The notes beneath the pieces are model-generated. The model searched no databases. It was not told where the DNA came from and saw nothing but the letters and a program-made list of their open reading frames with translations. Position numbers and translations under genes: made by a program. From Amycolatopsis camponoti (lineage in GTDB: Bacteria > Actinomycetota > Actinomycetes > Mycobacteriales > Pseudonocardiaceae), in the NCBI RefSeq assembly GCF_902497555.1, contig NZ_CABVGP010000002.1:136501-200500 (forward strand): 64,000 bases of DNA. Reading direction: 5' to 3'. Below, one piece after another: positions 1 through 10,853 of this stretch. How positions within the stretch are numbered: position 1 is the stretch's first letter; each line of letters begins with the position of its first letter.

Positions 1-2
1 CA

Positions 3-39
3 CCGGAAAGATGCTTAGCATAGCTATGTAAATTTCCGG
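3..39. promoter_or_regulatory. Inverted repeats upstream of the first P450
   Basis: The arms CCGGAAA (3-9) and TTTCCGG (33-39) enclose the 10-bp palindrome CATAGCTATG (19-28), which lies inside the AT-rich stretch TTAGCATAGCTATG. This is the only AT-rich stretch before the P450 start at 59 and would suit a repressor of the MarR or TetR type. No regulator gene adjoins it in the window, so the binding protein is unknown. Confidence 0.4.
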
Positions 40-58
40 CGGCTCCGGGAGGTATCCG

Positions 59-1246
59 GTGGACGGTGTGCCCGCGTTTCCGATGACCCGGGGGTGTCCC
101 TTCGACCCGCCCGCCGAACTCGGCGAACTGCCGCCGGTTTCCCGTGTGCGGCTGTGGAACGGCAGCACGCCGTGGCTGGTCACGCGCTACGACGACGTCC
201 GCGCCGTCCTGCGCGACTCGCGGATCAGCGCCGACTCCGACCGGCCCGGCTACCCGCACCAGAGCGCGGCTTCCGCGGCCCGGCGCAAGCGCGCGAAGTC
301 GTTCATCACCATGGACGGCGCCGAGCACGCGGCGCAGCGGCGCCTGCTCACCGGCGACTTCCTCGTCAAGAAGATGGAGGCGCTGCGGCCCGCGATCCAG
401 CGGATCGTCGACGGCCTGATCGACGAGCTGCTGGCCGGCCCCAAGCCCGTCGACCTCGTGACGGCGTTCGCGCTGCCGCTGCCGTCGCTGGTGATCTGCG
501 AGCTGCTCGGCGTGCCCTACGACGACCGCGAGCTGTTCCAGGACATCACGAAGGTCATGGTGTCGAGGACGGCGACACCGTCGGAAGCGGTCGAGGCCAC
601 CGAAGAACTGCTGGCGTACCTCGGCGGGCTGGTGGAGCGGAAGGCGTCGGCCCCGGGTGACGACGTGCTCAGCAAGCTGGCGGTCACGCAGTACGCGACC
701 GGCCGGATGACCGCCGAAGACGTCGCGTCGATGGGTCAGCTGCTGCTGGTGGCGGGCCACGAGACGACGGCGAACATGATCGCCCTCGGCACGGTCGCGC
801 TGCTGGAGCACCCGGACCAGCTGGCGCTCGTGCGCGCCGGCGACGCGGACGTGCACCGGCGCGCGACCGAGGAGTTGTTGCGCTACCTGAACATCACGCA
901 CACCGGCCGCCGCCGGGTGGCGGTCGAGGACATCGAAATCGGCGGCGAGGTGATCCACGCGGGCGAGGGCGTCATCGCGGCGGGCGACGTCGCCAACCGT
1001 GACGGCGCGGTGTTCGCGGAGCCGGACCGCCTGGACGTGACGCGCGAGGCCCGCCACCACGTCGCGTTCGGGTACGGCGTGCACCAGTGCCTCGGGCAGA
1101 CGCTGGCGCGGGTGGAGCTGCAGGTGGTCTACGGGACGCTGTTCCGGCGCATCCCGGATCTGCGGCTCGCGGTTCCGATCGAGGAGCTGGCCTTCAAGGA
1201 CGACATGCTGGTGTACGGGGTGCACTGCCTGCCGGTCACGTGGTGA
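59..1246 (+). CDS. Cytochrome P450, CYP105-like
   Basis: A 395-residue soluble class I bacterial P450, of usual length for the family. It shows the I-helix oxygen-activation motif AGHETTANM near residue 232, the K-helix EXXR at E272-R275, and the haem loop FGYGVHQCLG with the thiolate cysteine at about C344. The GTG start at 59 follows a GGGAGG ribosome site. It needs ferredoxin and ferredoxin reductase partners, and neither is adjacent. It closely resembles the second P450 at 18.1 kb: the I helix is identical and both share the segment LPSLVICELLGVPY. The substrate cannot be deduced; CYP105 members are typically xenobiotic or secondary-metabolite hydroxylases. Confidence 0.93.
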   Translation: MDGVPAFPMTRGCPFDPPAELGELPPVSRVRLWNGSTPWLVTRYDDVRAVLRDSRISADSDRPGYPHQSAASAARRKRAKSFITMDGAEHAAQRRLLTGDFLVKKMEALRPAIQRIVDGLIDELLAGPKPVDLVTAFALPLPSLVICELLGVPYDDRELFQDITKVMVSRTATPSEAVEATEELLAYLGGLVERKASAPGDDVLSKLAVTQYATGRMTAEDVASMGQLLLVAGHETTANMIALGTVALLEHPDQLALVRAGDADVHRRATEELLRYLNITHTGRRRVAVEDIEIGGEVIHAGEGVIAAGDVANRDGAVFAEPDRLDVTREARHHVAFGYGVHQCLGQTLARVELQVVYGTLFRRIPDLRLAVPIEELAFKDDMLVYGVHCLPVTW

Positions 1247-1318
1247 CGGGCTAGCCGAAGACCATCCGGTGACCCTGAGCGGGACAGCGGGTTCCGGGCC
1301 GGCGGCTTCGCGACGTCA

Positions 1319-2209
1319 TCACACCGTCCGCCGCAGGGCGTCGAGGTCCTCGGTCAGCCGGGCCCGGAGGAACCGCGCCCGGTCCGCGTCATCGTCCTTG
1401 CGCGGCACCATCTCCACCAGCATGATCAGGTCGAGGTAGACCCGGTACAGCCCGAGCCGCGCCCACGCCGGCATGCCGAACTCCGCCGGGCCGCCGCCCG
1501 CGCGGTAGCCGTCGAGCAGCTCGCGGTCCGGGTCGCCGAACAGCGTCAGCGAGACGAACTCCGCCATCGGGTCGCCCCAGAACGCCCGCTCGGCGTCGAT
1601 GATGCCGGACACCCGGCCGCCGTCGAGGAGGATGTTGCCCCGCCACAGGTCGAAGTGCACCAGCACCGGCGTGGTGACCAGCTCGAGGAGCGGCTCGTGC
1701 CGGCGCACGAGGTGGGCGATCTCGGCGGCCGGCCGCGGCAGCTGCACCCCGTGGGTGACGGCGTCCGCGAGCACCGCGTCGGCCATCGCCGTGAACGCCA
1801 CCGGCCACGTCGGACGCAACGGGTCCTGGAGGTAGCCGAACCCGTCGCCGGTCGTCTTGTGCAGGCCGGCGACGATCCCGCCCAGTTCGGTCCGCAGCCG
1901 CGGGCCGGCGTCGGGCACCTGGGACCAGGGCACGCCCGGCAGCTCCGTCATCAGCAGGAACCCGGGCCCGGCCCCGACCACCGACGGCAGGGGCCCGGAA
2001 ACCCGGCGGTAGTACTCGGCTTCGGTGGCCAGGAGGTCGTGCTCGTAGGACAGTCCCGGCGCGACCGGCGCGAGCTTGAGCACCAGCCGCCGCCCGTCGG
2101 CGAGAGCCAGCCGGATCGCCGTGTTGTAGGTGCCGCCGCCGATGTCTTCGCTCGCCACCACCGAAGCCGGGTCGATGCCCGCCGCGGCCAGAGCCTCTTC
2201 CGTGCGCAC
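1319..2209 (-). CDS. Aminoglycoside phosphotransferase-family kinase
   Basis: A 296-residue kinase-fold protein. The catalytic loop VHFDLWRGNILL (HxDxxxxN) and the metal-binding aspartate in IIDAERAFWGDP are typical of the APH/fructosamine-kinase superfamily, which phosphorylates small molecules with ATP. The GTG start has no convincing ribosome site. The gene lies 16 bp after the siderophore-interacting gene and is probably the last gene of an operon headed by the UvrA-like ATPase. That context would fit drug inactivation, but family membership alone does not prove resistance; fructosamine or other small-molecule kinases share these motifs. Confidence 0.82.
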   Translation of the reverse strand: MRTEEALAAAGIDPASVVASEDIGGGTYNTAIRLALADGRRLVLKLAPVAPGLSYEHDLLATEAEYYRRVSGPLPSVVGAGPGFLLMTELPGVPWSQVPDAGPRLRTELGGIVAGLHKTTGDGFGYLQDPLRPTWPVAFTAMADAVLADAVTHGVQLPRPAAEIAHLVRRHEPLLELVTTPVLVHFDLWRGNILLDGGRVSGIIDAERAFWGDPMAEFVSLTLFGDPDRELLDGYRAGGGPAEFGMPAWARLGLYRVYLDLIMLVEMVPRKDDDADRARFLRARLTEDLDALRRTV

Positions 2210-2225
2210 GACGGCGAGTCTGCCA

Positions 2226-3016
2226 CTAGGCGCCCGCTTTCTCCCGCGCGTCGGCGAGGTCCTCGGGGGTCGGCGCGTCGTCCTGGGTCAGTGCGCGCCG
2301 CCAGTAGCCGGTGAACTCGATGGCCTCCTTCGCGAGCCCCCGGTCCACGAGGTGGCGGCGCAGCGCCCGCACCGTCCCCGCTTCACCGGCGAGCCAGGCG
2401 GCCGACCCGGGGGTGAGCGCAGCCCCGCGCACCGCTTCCAGCAGGCGGCTGCCGTGCGGCGCGCCGTCGCGGTGCAGCCAATGGACTTCGCCGGGCAGCG
2501 GCTGCTCCTCCGCCGCATCCGGGACCTCCACGAACACCACCGCGTTGTCCACTTCGGACAGCAGGGTGGCGATGGCGGGCAGCGCGGTCTCGTCCCCTGC
2601 CAGCAGCACCGTGTCCGCTTCGGGCACGGGACGGCGGTAGGCCGCGTCCGGCCCGTAGCGGCCGAGGACGGCGCCGGGCGACGCCGTCCGGGCCCACGCC
2701 GTCGCCGGGCCGTCGGTTCCCCCGGCGTGCAGCACGAAGTCGACGTCGATCGTCGCGCCGTCCCGGCCGCGCACGGTGTAGCTGCGCATCACCGGGCGCT
2801 CGTCTTCGGGGATCGCCAGGAACGCCTGGTACCACCGCAGCACGTCGTCGTCGTCCGAGGGCAGCCGCACCGGACGGCCGGGCGGGGGGAACAGGAGCTT
2901 GAGCTGCTGGTCCGGCCACGCTTCGAGCGTGTCCAACCCGGCGCCGGTGAAGGTGACGCGGACGGTGCGCGGGGTCGGCCGCCGCACCCCCGTCACTTCG
3001 AGCAGCCCGGCCGGGT

Positions 3017-3020
<4 letters not shown>
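2226..3020 (-). CDS. Siderophore-interacting FAD/NAD(P)-binding protein
   Basis: A 264-residue flavin reductase-like protein with an N-terminal FAD-binding barrel (RSYTVR flavin motif near residue 84) and a C-terminal SIP domain (GDETALPAI, then YWRRA near the end). Family members (ViuB/YqjH type) release iron by reducing ferric siderophores in the cytoplasm. The GTG start overlaps the stop of the UvrA-like gene in a GTGA tetranucleotide, so the two are translationally coupled. No siderophore transporter is adjacent, so the physiological substrate is uncertain. Confidence 0.88.
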
Positions 3021-5290
<2,270 letters not shown>

Positions 5291-5307
5291 ACCGTCCTTC
5301 TCGATAG

Positions 5308-5356
5308 TTTAGGCTGTAAAGTGATTGTTCAGCGTACATTACTTTAGGGTGTAAGG
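5308..5356. promoter_or_regulatory. Paired operator-like repeats between uvrA-like and tetR
   Basis: Two copies of the same element lie 35 bp apart, TTTAGGCTGTAAA at 5308 and TTTAGGGTGTAAG at 5343. Each is an imperfect palindrome of the form TTTA-N5-TAAA. They fill the 76-bp divergent intergenic region and are the expected place for the adjacent TetR protein to bind and control both directions. Confidence 0.6.
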
Positions 5357-5366
5357 AGTCGGCAAG

Positions 5367-6161
5367 GTGGTCGTCTTCGCGGGTCAGGGCGACGCCCGGC
5401 GGTCCATGGAGCTGCTGTGGGGGCCGCGCGTGGTCGCGCCGCGCACGGGCCCGGGGCCCAAGCCGGGGCTGTCCGTCGAGGCGATCGTCGCGGCGGCGAT
5501 CGACATCGCCGACGCCGAGGGCATGGCGTCGCTGTCGATGCGTTCGGTGGGGGAGCGGCTCGGCCGCACGGCGATGGCGCTCTACACGTACGTCCCGGGC
5601 AAGACCGAGCTGGTCGACCTGATGTACGACCGGACGCTGGGGGAGTTGCCCTCATCGTTTCCGTCGTCCGACGGGTGGCGCCCGGCGGCTTCGGCTTTGG
5701 CCGACGCGCTGTGGGACCTGCACCTGCGCCACCCGTGGCTGCTGCAGGTCTCCCCGGCGCGCCCGGTGCTCGGGCCGGGGGAGTTCCACGTGCAGGAGAC
5801 GCTGCTGTCGGTGCTGGCGGCCACGGAGTTGCCGCTCGCGCGGGTTCGGTGGGTGGTGTCGGCGCTGTTCAACGTCGTGCGCGGCTCGGTCCAGGCGGCG
5901 GCGGAGTCCCGGCAGGCGGCGCGCGAGACCGGACTGTCCGAAGAGGACTGGTGGGGCGCGCGATCGGCGTTGCTGGGGGAGCTGGTGCCGGACTTGACCG
6001 CGCGGTTCCCGACGGTGGCGAAGCTGGGTGCGTCGGTCGAGGCGGTGTCGTCCGATGAGCCTTATTTGGAGCGCGAGGCGCGGCTGTCGTTCGAAGCGGG
6101 CGTGGAGTTGTTGCTGGACGGCGTCGAAGCGGCGATCGTCAAGGCTTCCGGGCTTCGATGA
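5367..6161 (+). CDS. TetR-family repressor with TetR_C domain
   Basis: A 264-residue regulator. The N-terminal helix-turn-helix covers about residues 35-80 (LSMRSVGERLGRTAMALYTY), followed by the VDLMYDRTLGEL region and a long all-helical C-terminal ligand domain like that of classical TetR. The GTG start lies 9 bp after AAGGAG. It is transcribed away from the UvrA-like resistance operon, so it probably represses that operon and itself and is released by a drug-like ligand. Its 3' end overlaps the convergent methyltransferase gene by 23 bp. Confidence 0.9.
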   Translation: MVVFAGQGDARRSMELLWGPRVVAPRTGPGPKPGLSVEAIVAAAIDIADAEGMASLSMRSVGERLGRTAMALYTYVPGKTELVDLMYDRTLGELPSSFPSSDGWRPAASALADALWDLHLRHPWLLQVSPARPVLGPGEFHVQETLLSVLAATELPLARVRWVVSALFNVVRGSVQAAAESRQAARETGLSEEDWWGARSALLGELVPDLTARFPTVAKLGASVEAVSSDEPYLEREARLSFEAGVELLLDGVEAAIVKASGLR

Positions 6162-7083
6162 GGAACCGCGTGGTGTGCGCGACGAAGGGGCCGTCGCGCT
6201 CGATCAGCTCGTGCAGCTCTTCGAGTCGCGAGTGGTACTGCTCGACCGTGAACCCCGGGACCATCCAGATCACCTTGCGCAGGAAGTAGACCACCGCGCC
6301 GATGTCGAAGAACTCGGTCCTCAGCGACTCCGACCGTAGATCGACCACCTCCAAGCCCGCGCCGGCAGCGGCCGCCACGGCTCGGTCCGGGTGGCGGCTT
6401 TCGCGGGCCTCGGATGGTTGCGGGCCCAGGAAGAACTCGACCAGCTCGAACACGCTCGCCGGGCCGACCTGCTGCGAGAAGTAGCTGCCGCCGGGACGCA
6501 GCACGCGAGCGATCCCGGCCCAATCAGTCGTCACCGGATGACGGCTGGAGACGAGGTCGAACACGTCGTCCCCGAAGGGGAGGTCGTCGGTGGCCACGAC
6601 CACGACCCCGCGTGGGCGCAAGCGAGCCGAAGCGCGCGCGACGTTCGGCGGCCACGACTCGGTCGCCGCCATCAAGGGCGGCAACGAAGGACAGCCGTCC
6701 AGGACTTCACCGCCGCCGGTCTCGACGTCCAGCGCCGCCTCGACCCTGGCGAGCCGTGAACCCAGCAGGCGTTGGTAACCCCAGGACGGCCGCTGTTCGG
6801 TGGCGCGGCCGTCGAGCCAGGAGAAGTCCCAGCCGTCCACCGAAACCGCTTCGGCTTCGGAGACCAGCGCGTCGAACTTCGACTGCCGCACCGGCGGCGG
6901 AGGTACCGGCTTGGCCAGCGCGACGGCTTCGAACTCCACCACCACCGGGCCGCGCCGGGTCTCCACCGTGCACGTCGTCGAGTCGCGGGCCACCAGGTTG
7001 CCGAGCGCGTCGGTGAACCCGCCCTCGATCCGGTAGCGCACCACGACCCGCGTGCCGAGCGGCAGGTCCCGCAGCAGCTTCAC
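6139..7083 (-). CDS. SAM methyltransferase with an N-terminal CG3035-type domain
   Basis: A 314-residue protein with the GTG start in a GTGA overlap with the mycoredoxin stop. Residues 1-62 (from VKLLRDLPLGTRVVVRYR to AKPVPPPP) look like the small beta domain that precedes the acetyltransferase in the Rv0428c/CG3035 family. The rest is a Rossmann-type SAM methyltransferase with a degenerate nucleotide loop; DDLPFGDDVFDLVSSRH (motif II/III) and IARVLRPGGSYF are clear. The substrate is unknown. It is the last gene of a five-gene overlapping operon. The joining of these two modules is unusual; the methyltransferase call is firmer than the N-domain call. Confidence 0.78.
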   Translation of the reverse strand: MKLLRDLPLGTRVVVRYRIEGGFTDALGNLVARDSTTCTVETRRGPVVVEFEAVALAKPVPPPPVRQSKFDALVSEAEAVSVDGWDFSWLDGRATEQRPSWGYQRLLGSRLARVEAALDVETGGGEVLDGCPSLPPLMAATESWPPNVARASARLRPRGVVVVATDDLPFGDDVFDLVSSRHPVTTDWAGIARVLRPGGSYFSQQVGPASVFELVEFFLGPQPSEARESRHPDRAVAAAAGAGLEVVDLRSESLRTEFFDIGAVVYFLRKVIWMVPGFTVEQYHSRLEELHELIERDGPFVAHTTRFLIEARKP

Positions 7084-7310
7084 AGCCGCGCGCTCAGCTC
7101 GTCGTCGGACGGTTCGACCAGGAAGCTGCCGTCGTCCCACACGATCGTGGGAATCCGGCGCGCGCCGTCCTGCAGCTCGCGGACCCGGGCTTCGGCCGCC
7201 GCGTCCGCCTCGACGTCCACATAGGAATACTCGACGCCCTCCCGGTCGAGCAGCGCGCGGCTGCGCTTCACGTCCGGGCACCAGGAAGCGCCGTACACGG
7301 TCAAACTCAC
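7080..7310 (-). CDS. Mycoredoxin / glutaredoxin-like protein
   Basis: A 76-residue thioredoxin-fold protein beginning SLTVYGASWCPDV. It has a CPDV motif in place of the CxxC of most glutaredoxins, the cis-proline in RRIPTIVW and a C-terminal DDELSARL. Single-cysteine or CPxx forms are common in actinobacterial mycoredoxin relatives, which reduce mycothiol-mixed disulfides. The start is GTG at 7310, seven bases after GGAGG, and overlaps the stop of the phosphodiesterase gene (GTGA). The frame runs on far upstream, but only this start has a ribosome site. Confidence 0.85.
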   Translation of the reverse strand: MSLTVYGASWCPDVKRSRALLDREGVEYSYVDVEADAAAEARVRELQDGARRIPTIVWDDGSFLVEPSDDELSARL

Positions 7311-9412
7311 GAAACAACCTCCGAAACAGCGTCGGGAACGGGTGCAGGGTGCCCCAGCTCGGTCAACCACCCGCGGAACACGCGGTGCAGTGCCTCCGCC
7401 CCGACGACCTCGCCGAGCGGCGGCAGCTCCCGCGGGTGCACCACGAAGCCGCGCTGCTGCGGCCCGCCCAGTCCCCCGTGCGAGCCGACGTGGGTCTCGA
7501 ACGGGGAGGCCTGGTCGGACTCCGGGTCGTAGCGGCTGTTGATCATCACGTCCGCGCAGTGCGGGAACGTGTCGACGCGGCGGATCAGGTCCGCCGCGTG
7601 CGGGCCGTACGGCAGCAGCGGGTCCTCGCCGATCACCACGCCCGTCGCCAGCCGGTGCAGGCCGTCGCGGCCCAGGACCACCGGGCCGAACTCGCGGCTG
7701 CGGACCAGCAGGAACCCGACCCCGGGGTGATCCACGAGTGACGGCAGCAGGTCGGGGAACTCGCGCTCGATCGTCTCCAGCTCGACGCGGCCCTCGTGCT
7801 CGGTGAACGACACCATCGCCACGTGCCCGGACACCACCGCCACCACACCCGGCGCCACGCGGGTCACCGCGCCCGGCGAACCGGACGTCGTGCGCGGCCG
7901 GTCGTCGGCGCACTCCGCGTTCTCCACCCGGGCGCGCAGCCGGCGCGCGATCAGGCCGCCGCTCCTCGTCGCCTCCGCCAGCGCCGCGTTGATCTGCCAG
8001 CTCTCGGCCTGCCGCCGCTTCCCGGCGGACGCCGACGGCGAACCGCCGCACAGCCGTCCGACGTACGCCTCGATCGTCTCGCCGAACCGTTGTGAGAACG
8101 CCTGTCCTTGCGTCTGGCCGTGGTCCGACAGCGCGACGACGTGGTAGCGGCGCGGGGCGAGCCGCGAAGCCCGGTGCAGCCGCGCGATCTGCTGGTCGAT
8201 CGAGCGCAGCACCGCCAGCGTGTCGAACCGCTCGATGCCGGAGTGGTGCGCGACCTCGTCGTAGCCGAGGAAGTCCGCGTACACCACCGGGCGCCCGGCC
8301 AGCATGTCGCCGAGGATGGCCGACACGACGACATCGCGCGCGATCACCGTCGTGCCCGGCCGCGCGAGCGGGTACCAGCCGCCGCGCGGGACCCGCGGCA
8401 CGACGCCCGCGCGGCGCTGGCGCACCGACGCGCTGATCTCGCGGAAGACGTCGGCGAGCGCGACGACGAACGTGCGCAGCGCGTTGATCGGGTTCGCGAA
8501 GTAGGCGTAGTAGCCCGCGCCGAGGCGGTCGCGGCGGCGGTGGCGCAGGGTCTTCGGCACCAGCACGGGGATCGAGCTCATGGTGAGGCTGACGTGGTCG
8601 GCGTCGCCGGAGAACAGGTTCCCGTGGCTCGCCCCGCCGCCGGAGAGCAGGCCCTTCCCGTCCGAGTGACGCCGTTCGATCTCGGCCGCGTCGGTCGGGT
8701 GCGCGCACGCCATCACGTGGTCGCGATCCTTTTCGTACCAGCGGAAACCGAGGATGTCGTGGTTGGAGCCGTGCAGGATGCCGCAGACGCTCGCGCCGGT
8801 CTGCGAGCTCCAGTCGGTGTGCCACGGCGTCAGCGTGTGGCTGCCTTCGGCGAGCCAGGCGGCGAACGTCGGCATGTCGCCGTCGCGGATCGCGCGGCGG
8901 ACGGTGTCGTGGCCGAGACCGTCGATCTGCAGGAACAGCACGCCGGGCGGCTGTTCGCCGGCGCCGGGCGCGGGCGTGTGCCGGCGGCGGCGGTTGGCGC
9001 GCCGGAAGAAGATCTCGTCCTCGTCGATGGCCAGCACGGCCGAGATGAGCGCGCCGACCCCGGCCATGGCCACGGTGACGATCACCGCCGTCCGGAAGCC
9101 GTCGAGCTCGACGCCCGGCACGGTCCCGAACACGGCGAGCGTCCCGGCGCCGAGCAGCAGGAAGCCGAAGAGGCCGAAGGTGAAGAAGGCCAGCGGGTAG
9201 GCGATGCGCATGACCAGCGGCCAAACGACGCCGGCGAGCAGCCCGAGCAGCAGCGCGCACACCGTCGGCTGCCACCAGTGCGTCATCCGGAAGCCGGGCA
9301 GGAGGACGTCGAGCAGGCGCAGCGCTCCGGTCACCGCGGCCCACACCAGCAGGACGCGGGCGACGGCCCGGCCACCCCGCAGCAGCCTGCCCTTCGGCGC
9401 GGACGTCGTCAC
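7307..9412 (-). CDS. Membrane-anchored alkaline-phosphatase-superfamily phosphodiesterase
   Basis: A 701-residue protein with four predicted N-terminal membrane helices (about residues 15-125), then an alkaline-phosphatase-fold domain of the type I phosphodiesterase class. Metal-site motifs are FLQIDGLGHD, SSQTGASVCGILHG (probable nucleophile region), GYDEVAHHSG and ALSDHGQTQG. The start is the GTG that overlaps the DedA stop. The catalytic domain should face outwards if the helix count is right. Partners in the overlapping operon (DedA above, mycoredoxin below) suggest a role in envelope lipid or polymer phosphate metabolism; the substrate is not known. Confidence 0.86.
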   Translation of the reverse strand: MTTSAPKGRLLRGGRAVARVLLVWAAVTGALRLLDVLLPGFRMTHWWQPTVCALLLGLLAGVVWPLVMRIAYPLAFFTFGLFGFLLLGAGTLAVFGTVPGVELDGFRTAVIVTVAMAGVGALISAVLAIDEDEIFFRRANRRRRHTPAPGAGEQPPGVLFLQIDGLGHDTVRRAIRDGDMPTFAAWLAEGSHTLTPWHTDWSSQTGASVCGILHGSNHDILGFRWYEKDRDHVMACAHPTDAAEIERRHSDGKGLLSGGGASHGNLFSGDADHVSLTMSSIPVLVPKTLRHRRRDRLGAGYYAYFANPINALRTFVVALADVFREISASVRQRRAGVVPRVPRGGWYPLARPGTTVIARDVVVSAILGDMLAGRPVVYADFLGYDEVAHHSGIERFDTLAVLRSIDQQIARLHRASRLAPRRYHVVALSDHGQTQGQAFSQRFGETIEAYVGRLCGGSPSASAGKRRQAESWQINAALAEATRSGGLIARRLRARVENAECADDRPRTTSGSPGAVTRVAPGVVAVVSGHVAMVSFTEHEGRVELETIEREFPDLLPSLVDHPGVGFLLVRSREFGPVVLGRDGLHRLATGVVIGEDPLLPYGPHAADLIRRVDTFPHCADVMINSRYDPESDQASPFETHVGSHGGLGGPQQRGFVVHPRELPPLGEVVGAEALHRVFRGWLTELGHPAPVPDAVSEVVS

Positions 9413-9990
9413 ACTCGCTCCTTGGTCTTGCGCCGCCACTTCGCGACCAGGTTCGCCAGCACGGTGACCAGCAGGACCAGCACCGTCGCCAGCACGGTCG
9501 CGATGATCGGCGAGTCGAAGATGCCTCCGCTGACGATGCCGAGCAAGCTGTACGCGCTCGCCCACAGCACGCACGCGACGAGCGCGGCGGGCAGCAGGCG
9601 CCGCCACGGGTAGCCCAGCGCGGCGGCGGCCAGCAGCACCGGGATCCGGCCGGCCGGGACGAGCCTGCCGATCACGACGAGCTGCCAGCCGCGGCGGGCG
9701 AACTGGTCACGGGCCTTCTCCAGCCGTTCGGCGGGCTGGCGGCGGCTGATCCAGCGGAACGCGGCTTCGCTGCCGAAGCGCGGGATCCCGAACGTCACGA
9801 CGTCGCCGACGTACGCGCCCAGCGTGGCCACGACGATGACCAGCGGCAGGGACAGGTGGCCGGTGGTGGTCGCGACGGCGGCCGCGGCGCCGACCACCGC
9901 GCCGGTGGGCACGATCGGGATGATCGAGCCGAGCAGCACGCCGCCGAACAGCGCCGGGTACCCGATGGCGGCCGGGTCGGTCCAGTTCAC
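9409..9990 (-). CDS. DedA-family membrane protein
   Basis: A 193-residue integral membrane protein. It has the DedA/SNARE-associated (VTT) pattern: reentrant glycine-rich segment GAYVGDVVTFGIPRFG near residue 60, the basic stretch FARRGWQLVVIGRLVPAGRIP near 95, and a final helix before an Arg/Lys tail. DedA proteins act in membrane homeostasis, and some are polyprenyl-phosphate or phospholipid translocases. The GTG start overlaps the MBL-gene stop and its stop overlaps the phosphodiesterase start, so all three are probably translated together. Confidence 0.88.
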   Translation of the reverse strand: MNWTDPAAIGYPALFGGVLLGSIIPIVPTGAVVGAAAAVATTTGHLSLPLVIVVATLGAYVGDVVTFGIPRFGSEAAFRWISRRQPAERLEKARDQFARRGWQLVVIGRLVPAGRIPVLLAAAALGYPWRRLLPAALVACVLWASAYSLLGIVSGGIFDSPIIATVLATVLVLLVTVLANLVAKWRRKTKERV

Positions 9991-10778
9991 GCGCGGTCCT
10001 CGCGAGCGGGGAGCACGACGTCGGCGCCGGGCTCGGTGAACAGGACTTCGGTGGCGACGCCCTGGTTGCGCACCTCGGCGGCGAACACCCGGGGCGGGTC
10101 GGCGAGCAGCCTCCGCATCCGCGCGGTGCGTTTCAGCCCGGGCACGGCGAGCGTGCCCCAGTGCACGGGCACGACGGCGCGGGCTTGGACGATCCCGGCG
10201 GCTGTCGCGGCGCGGGCCGGGTCCAGGTGACCCGGCCCGAGGTTCGGCCCCCAGCCCCAGACGGGCAGCAGGGCGACGTCCACCGGGCCGAAGTCCGCCA
10301 TTTCGTCGAAGAGGTCGGTGTCGCCCGCGTGGTAGATCTTCGTGTCCCCGGTGCGGATCAGGTGCCCGATCGCCGGGCTCTGCGGACCGTGGGTGAGCCG
10401 CGGGCCCCAGCGGTGCCCGGAGTGGACGGCCTTCGTCGCGGTGATTTCCAGCGCGCCCTCGGTGAGGGTCTCGCCCGGCGCGATCTCCTCGACGTTCGCG
10501 AAGCCCTTCTTGGCGAGCCAGGCCCCGGCCCCGCGCGGGACGACGATGCGGGTGCGCCGGCCGAGCAGCTCGAGGGACGGCAGGTGCAGGTGGTCGCCGT
10601 GCAGATGCGAGAGGAGGACGAGGTCGACGTCTTCGTAGGTCTCACGGGCCGGCACCGGCACGACGCGGGTCAGGCCCCCGACGCGCGCGGTGAGCACGGG
10701 ATCGGTCAGCACCACCCGGCCGCCGAGGTCGATCCGGACCGTCGAATGGCCGAGGAAACGCAGGTTGAAGCCGCTCAC
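9987..10778 (-). CDS. MBL-fold metal-dependent hydrolase (UlaG/UPF0173-like)
   Basis: A 263-residue metallo-beta-lactamase-fold protein. The zinc motif LSHLHGDHLHLPS (HxHxDH) lies near residue 57, further ligands are at VHSGH and HAGDTD, and the C-terminal PVHWGT supplies the last histidine. This set is typical of the UlaG/NAPE-PLD-like branch, which cleaves phosphodiesters or lactones. It is the first gene of the five-gene overlapping operon, which fits a shared envelope-lipid theme. The GTG start is at 10778; no upstream operator was recognised. Confidence 0.87.
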   Translation of the reverse strand: MSGFNLRFLGHSTVRIDLGGRVVLTDPVLTARVGGLTRVVPVPARETYEDVDLVLLSHLHGDHLHLPSLELLGRRTRIVVPRGAGAWLAKKGFANVEEIAPGETLTEGALEITATKAVHSGHRWGPRLTHGPQSPAIGHLIRTGDTKIYHAGDTDLFDEMADFGPVDVALLPVWGWGPNLGPGHLDPARAATAAGIVQARAVVPVHWGTLAVPGLKRTARMRRLLADPPRVFAAEVRNQGVATEVLFTEPGADVVLPAREDRA

Positions 10779-10853
10779 GCTGTCGAGTATCGCCCCCTCC
10801 CCGGACGAATGCCCGGCGGAGTGGCGCGAACGACGCTGCCCGGTGACGGCGGG

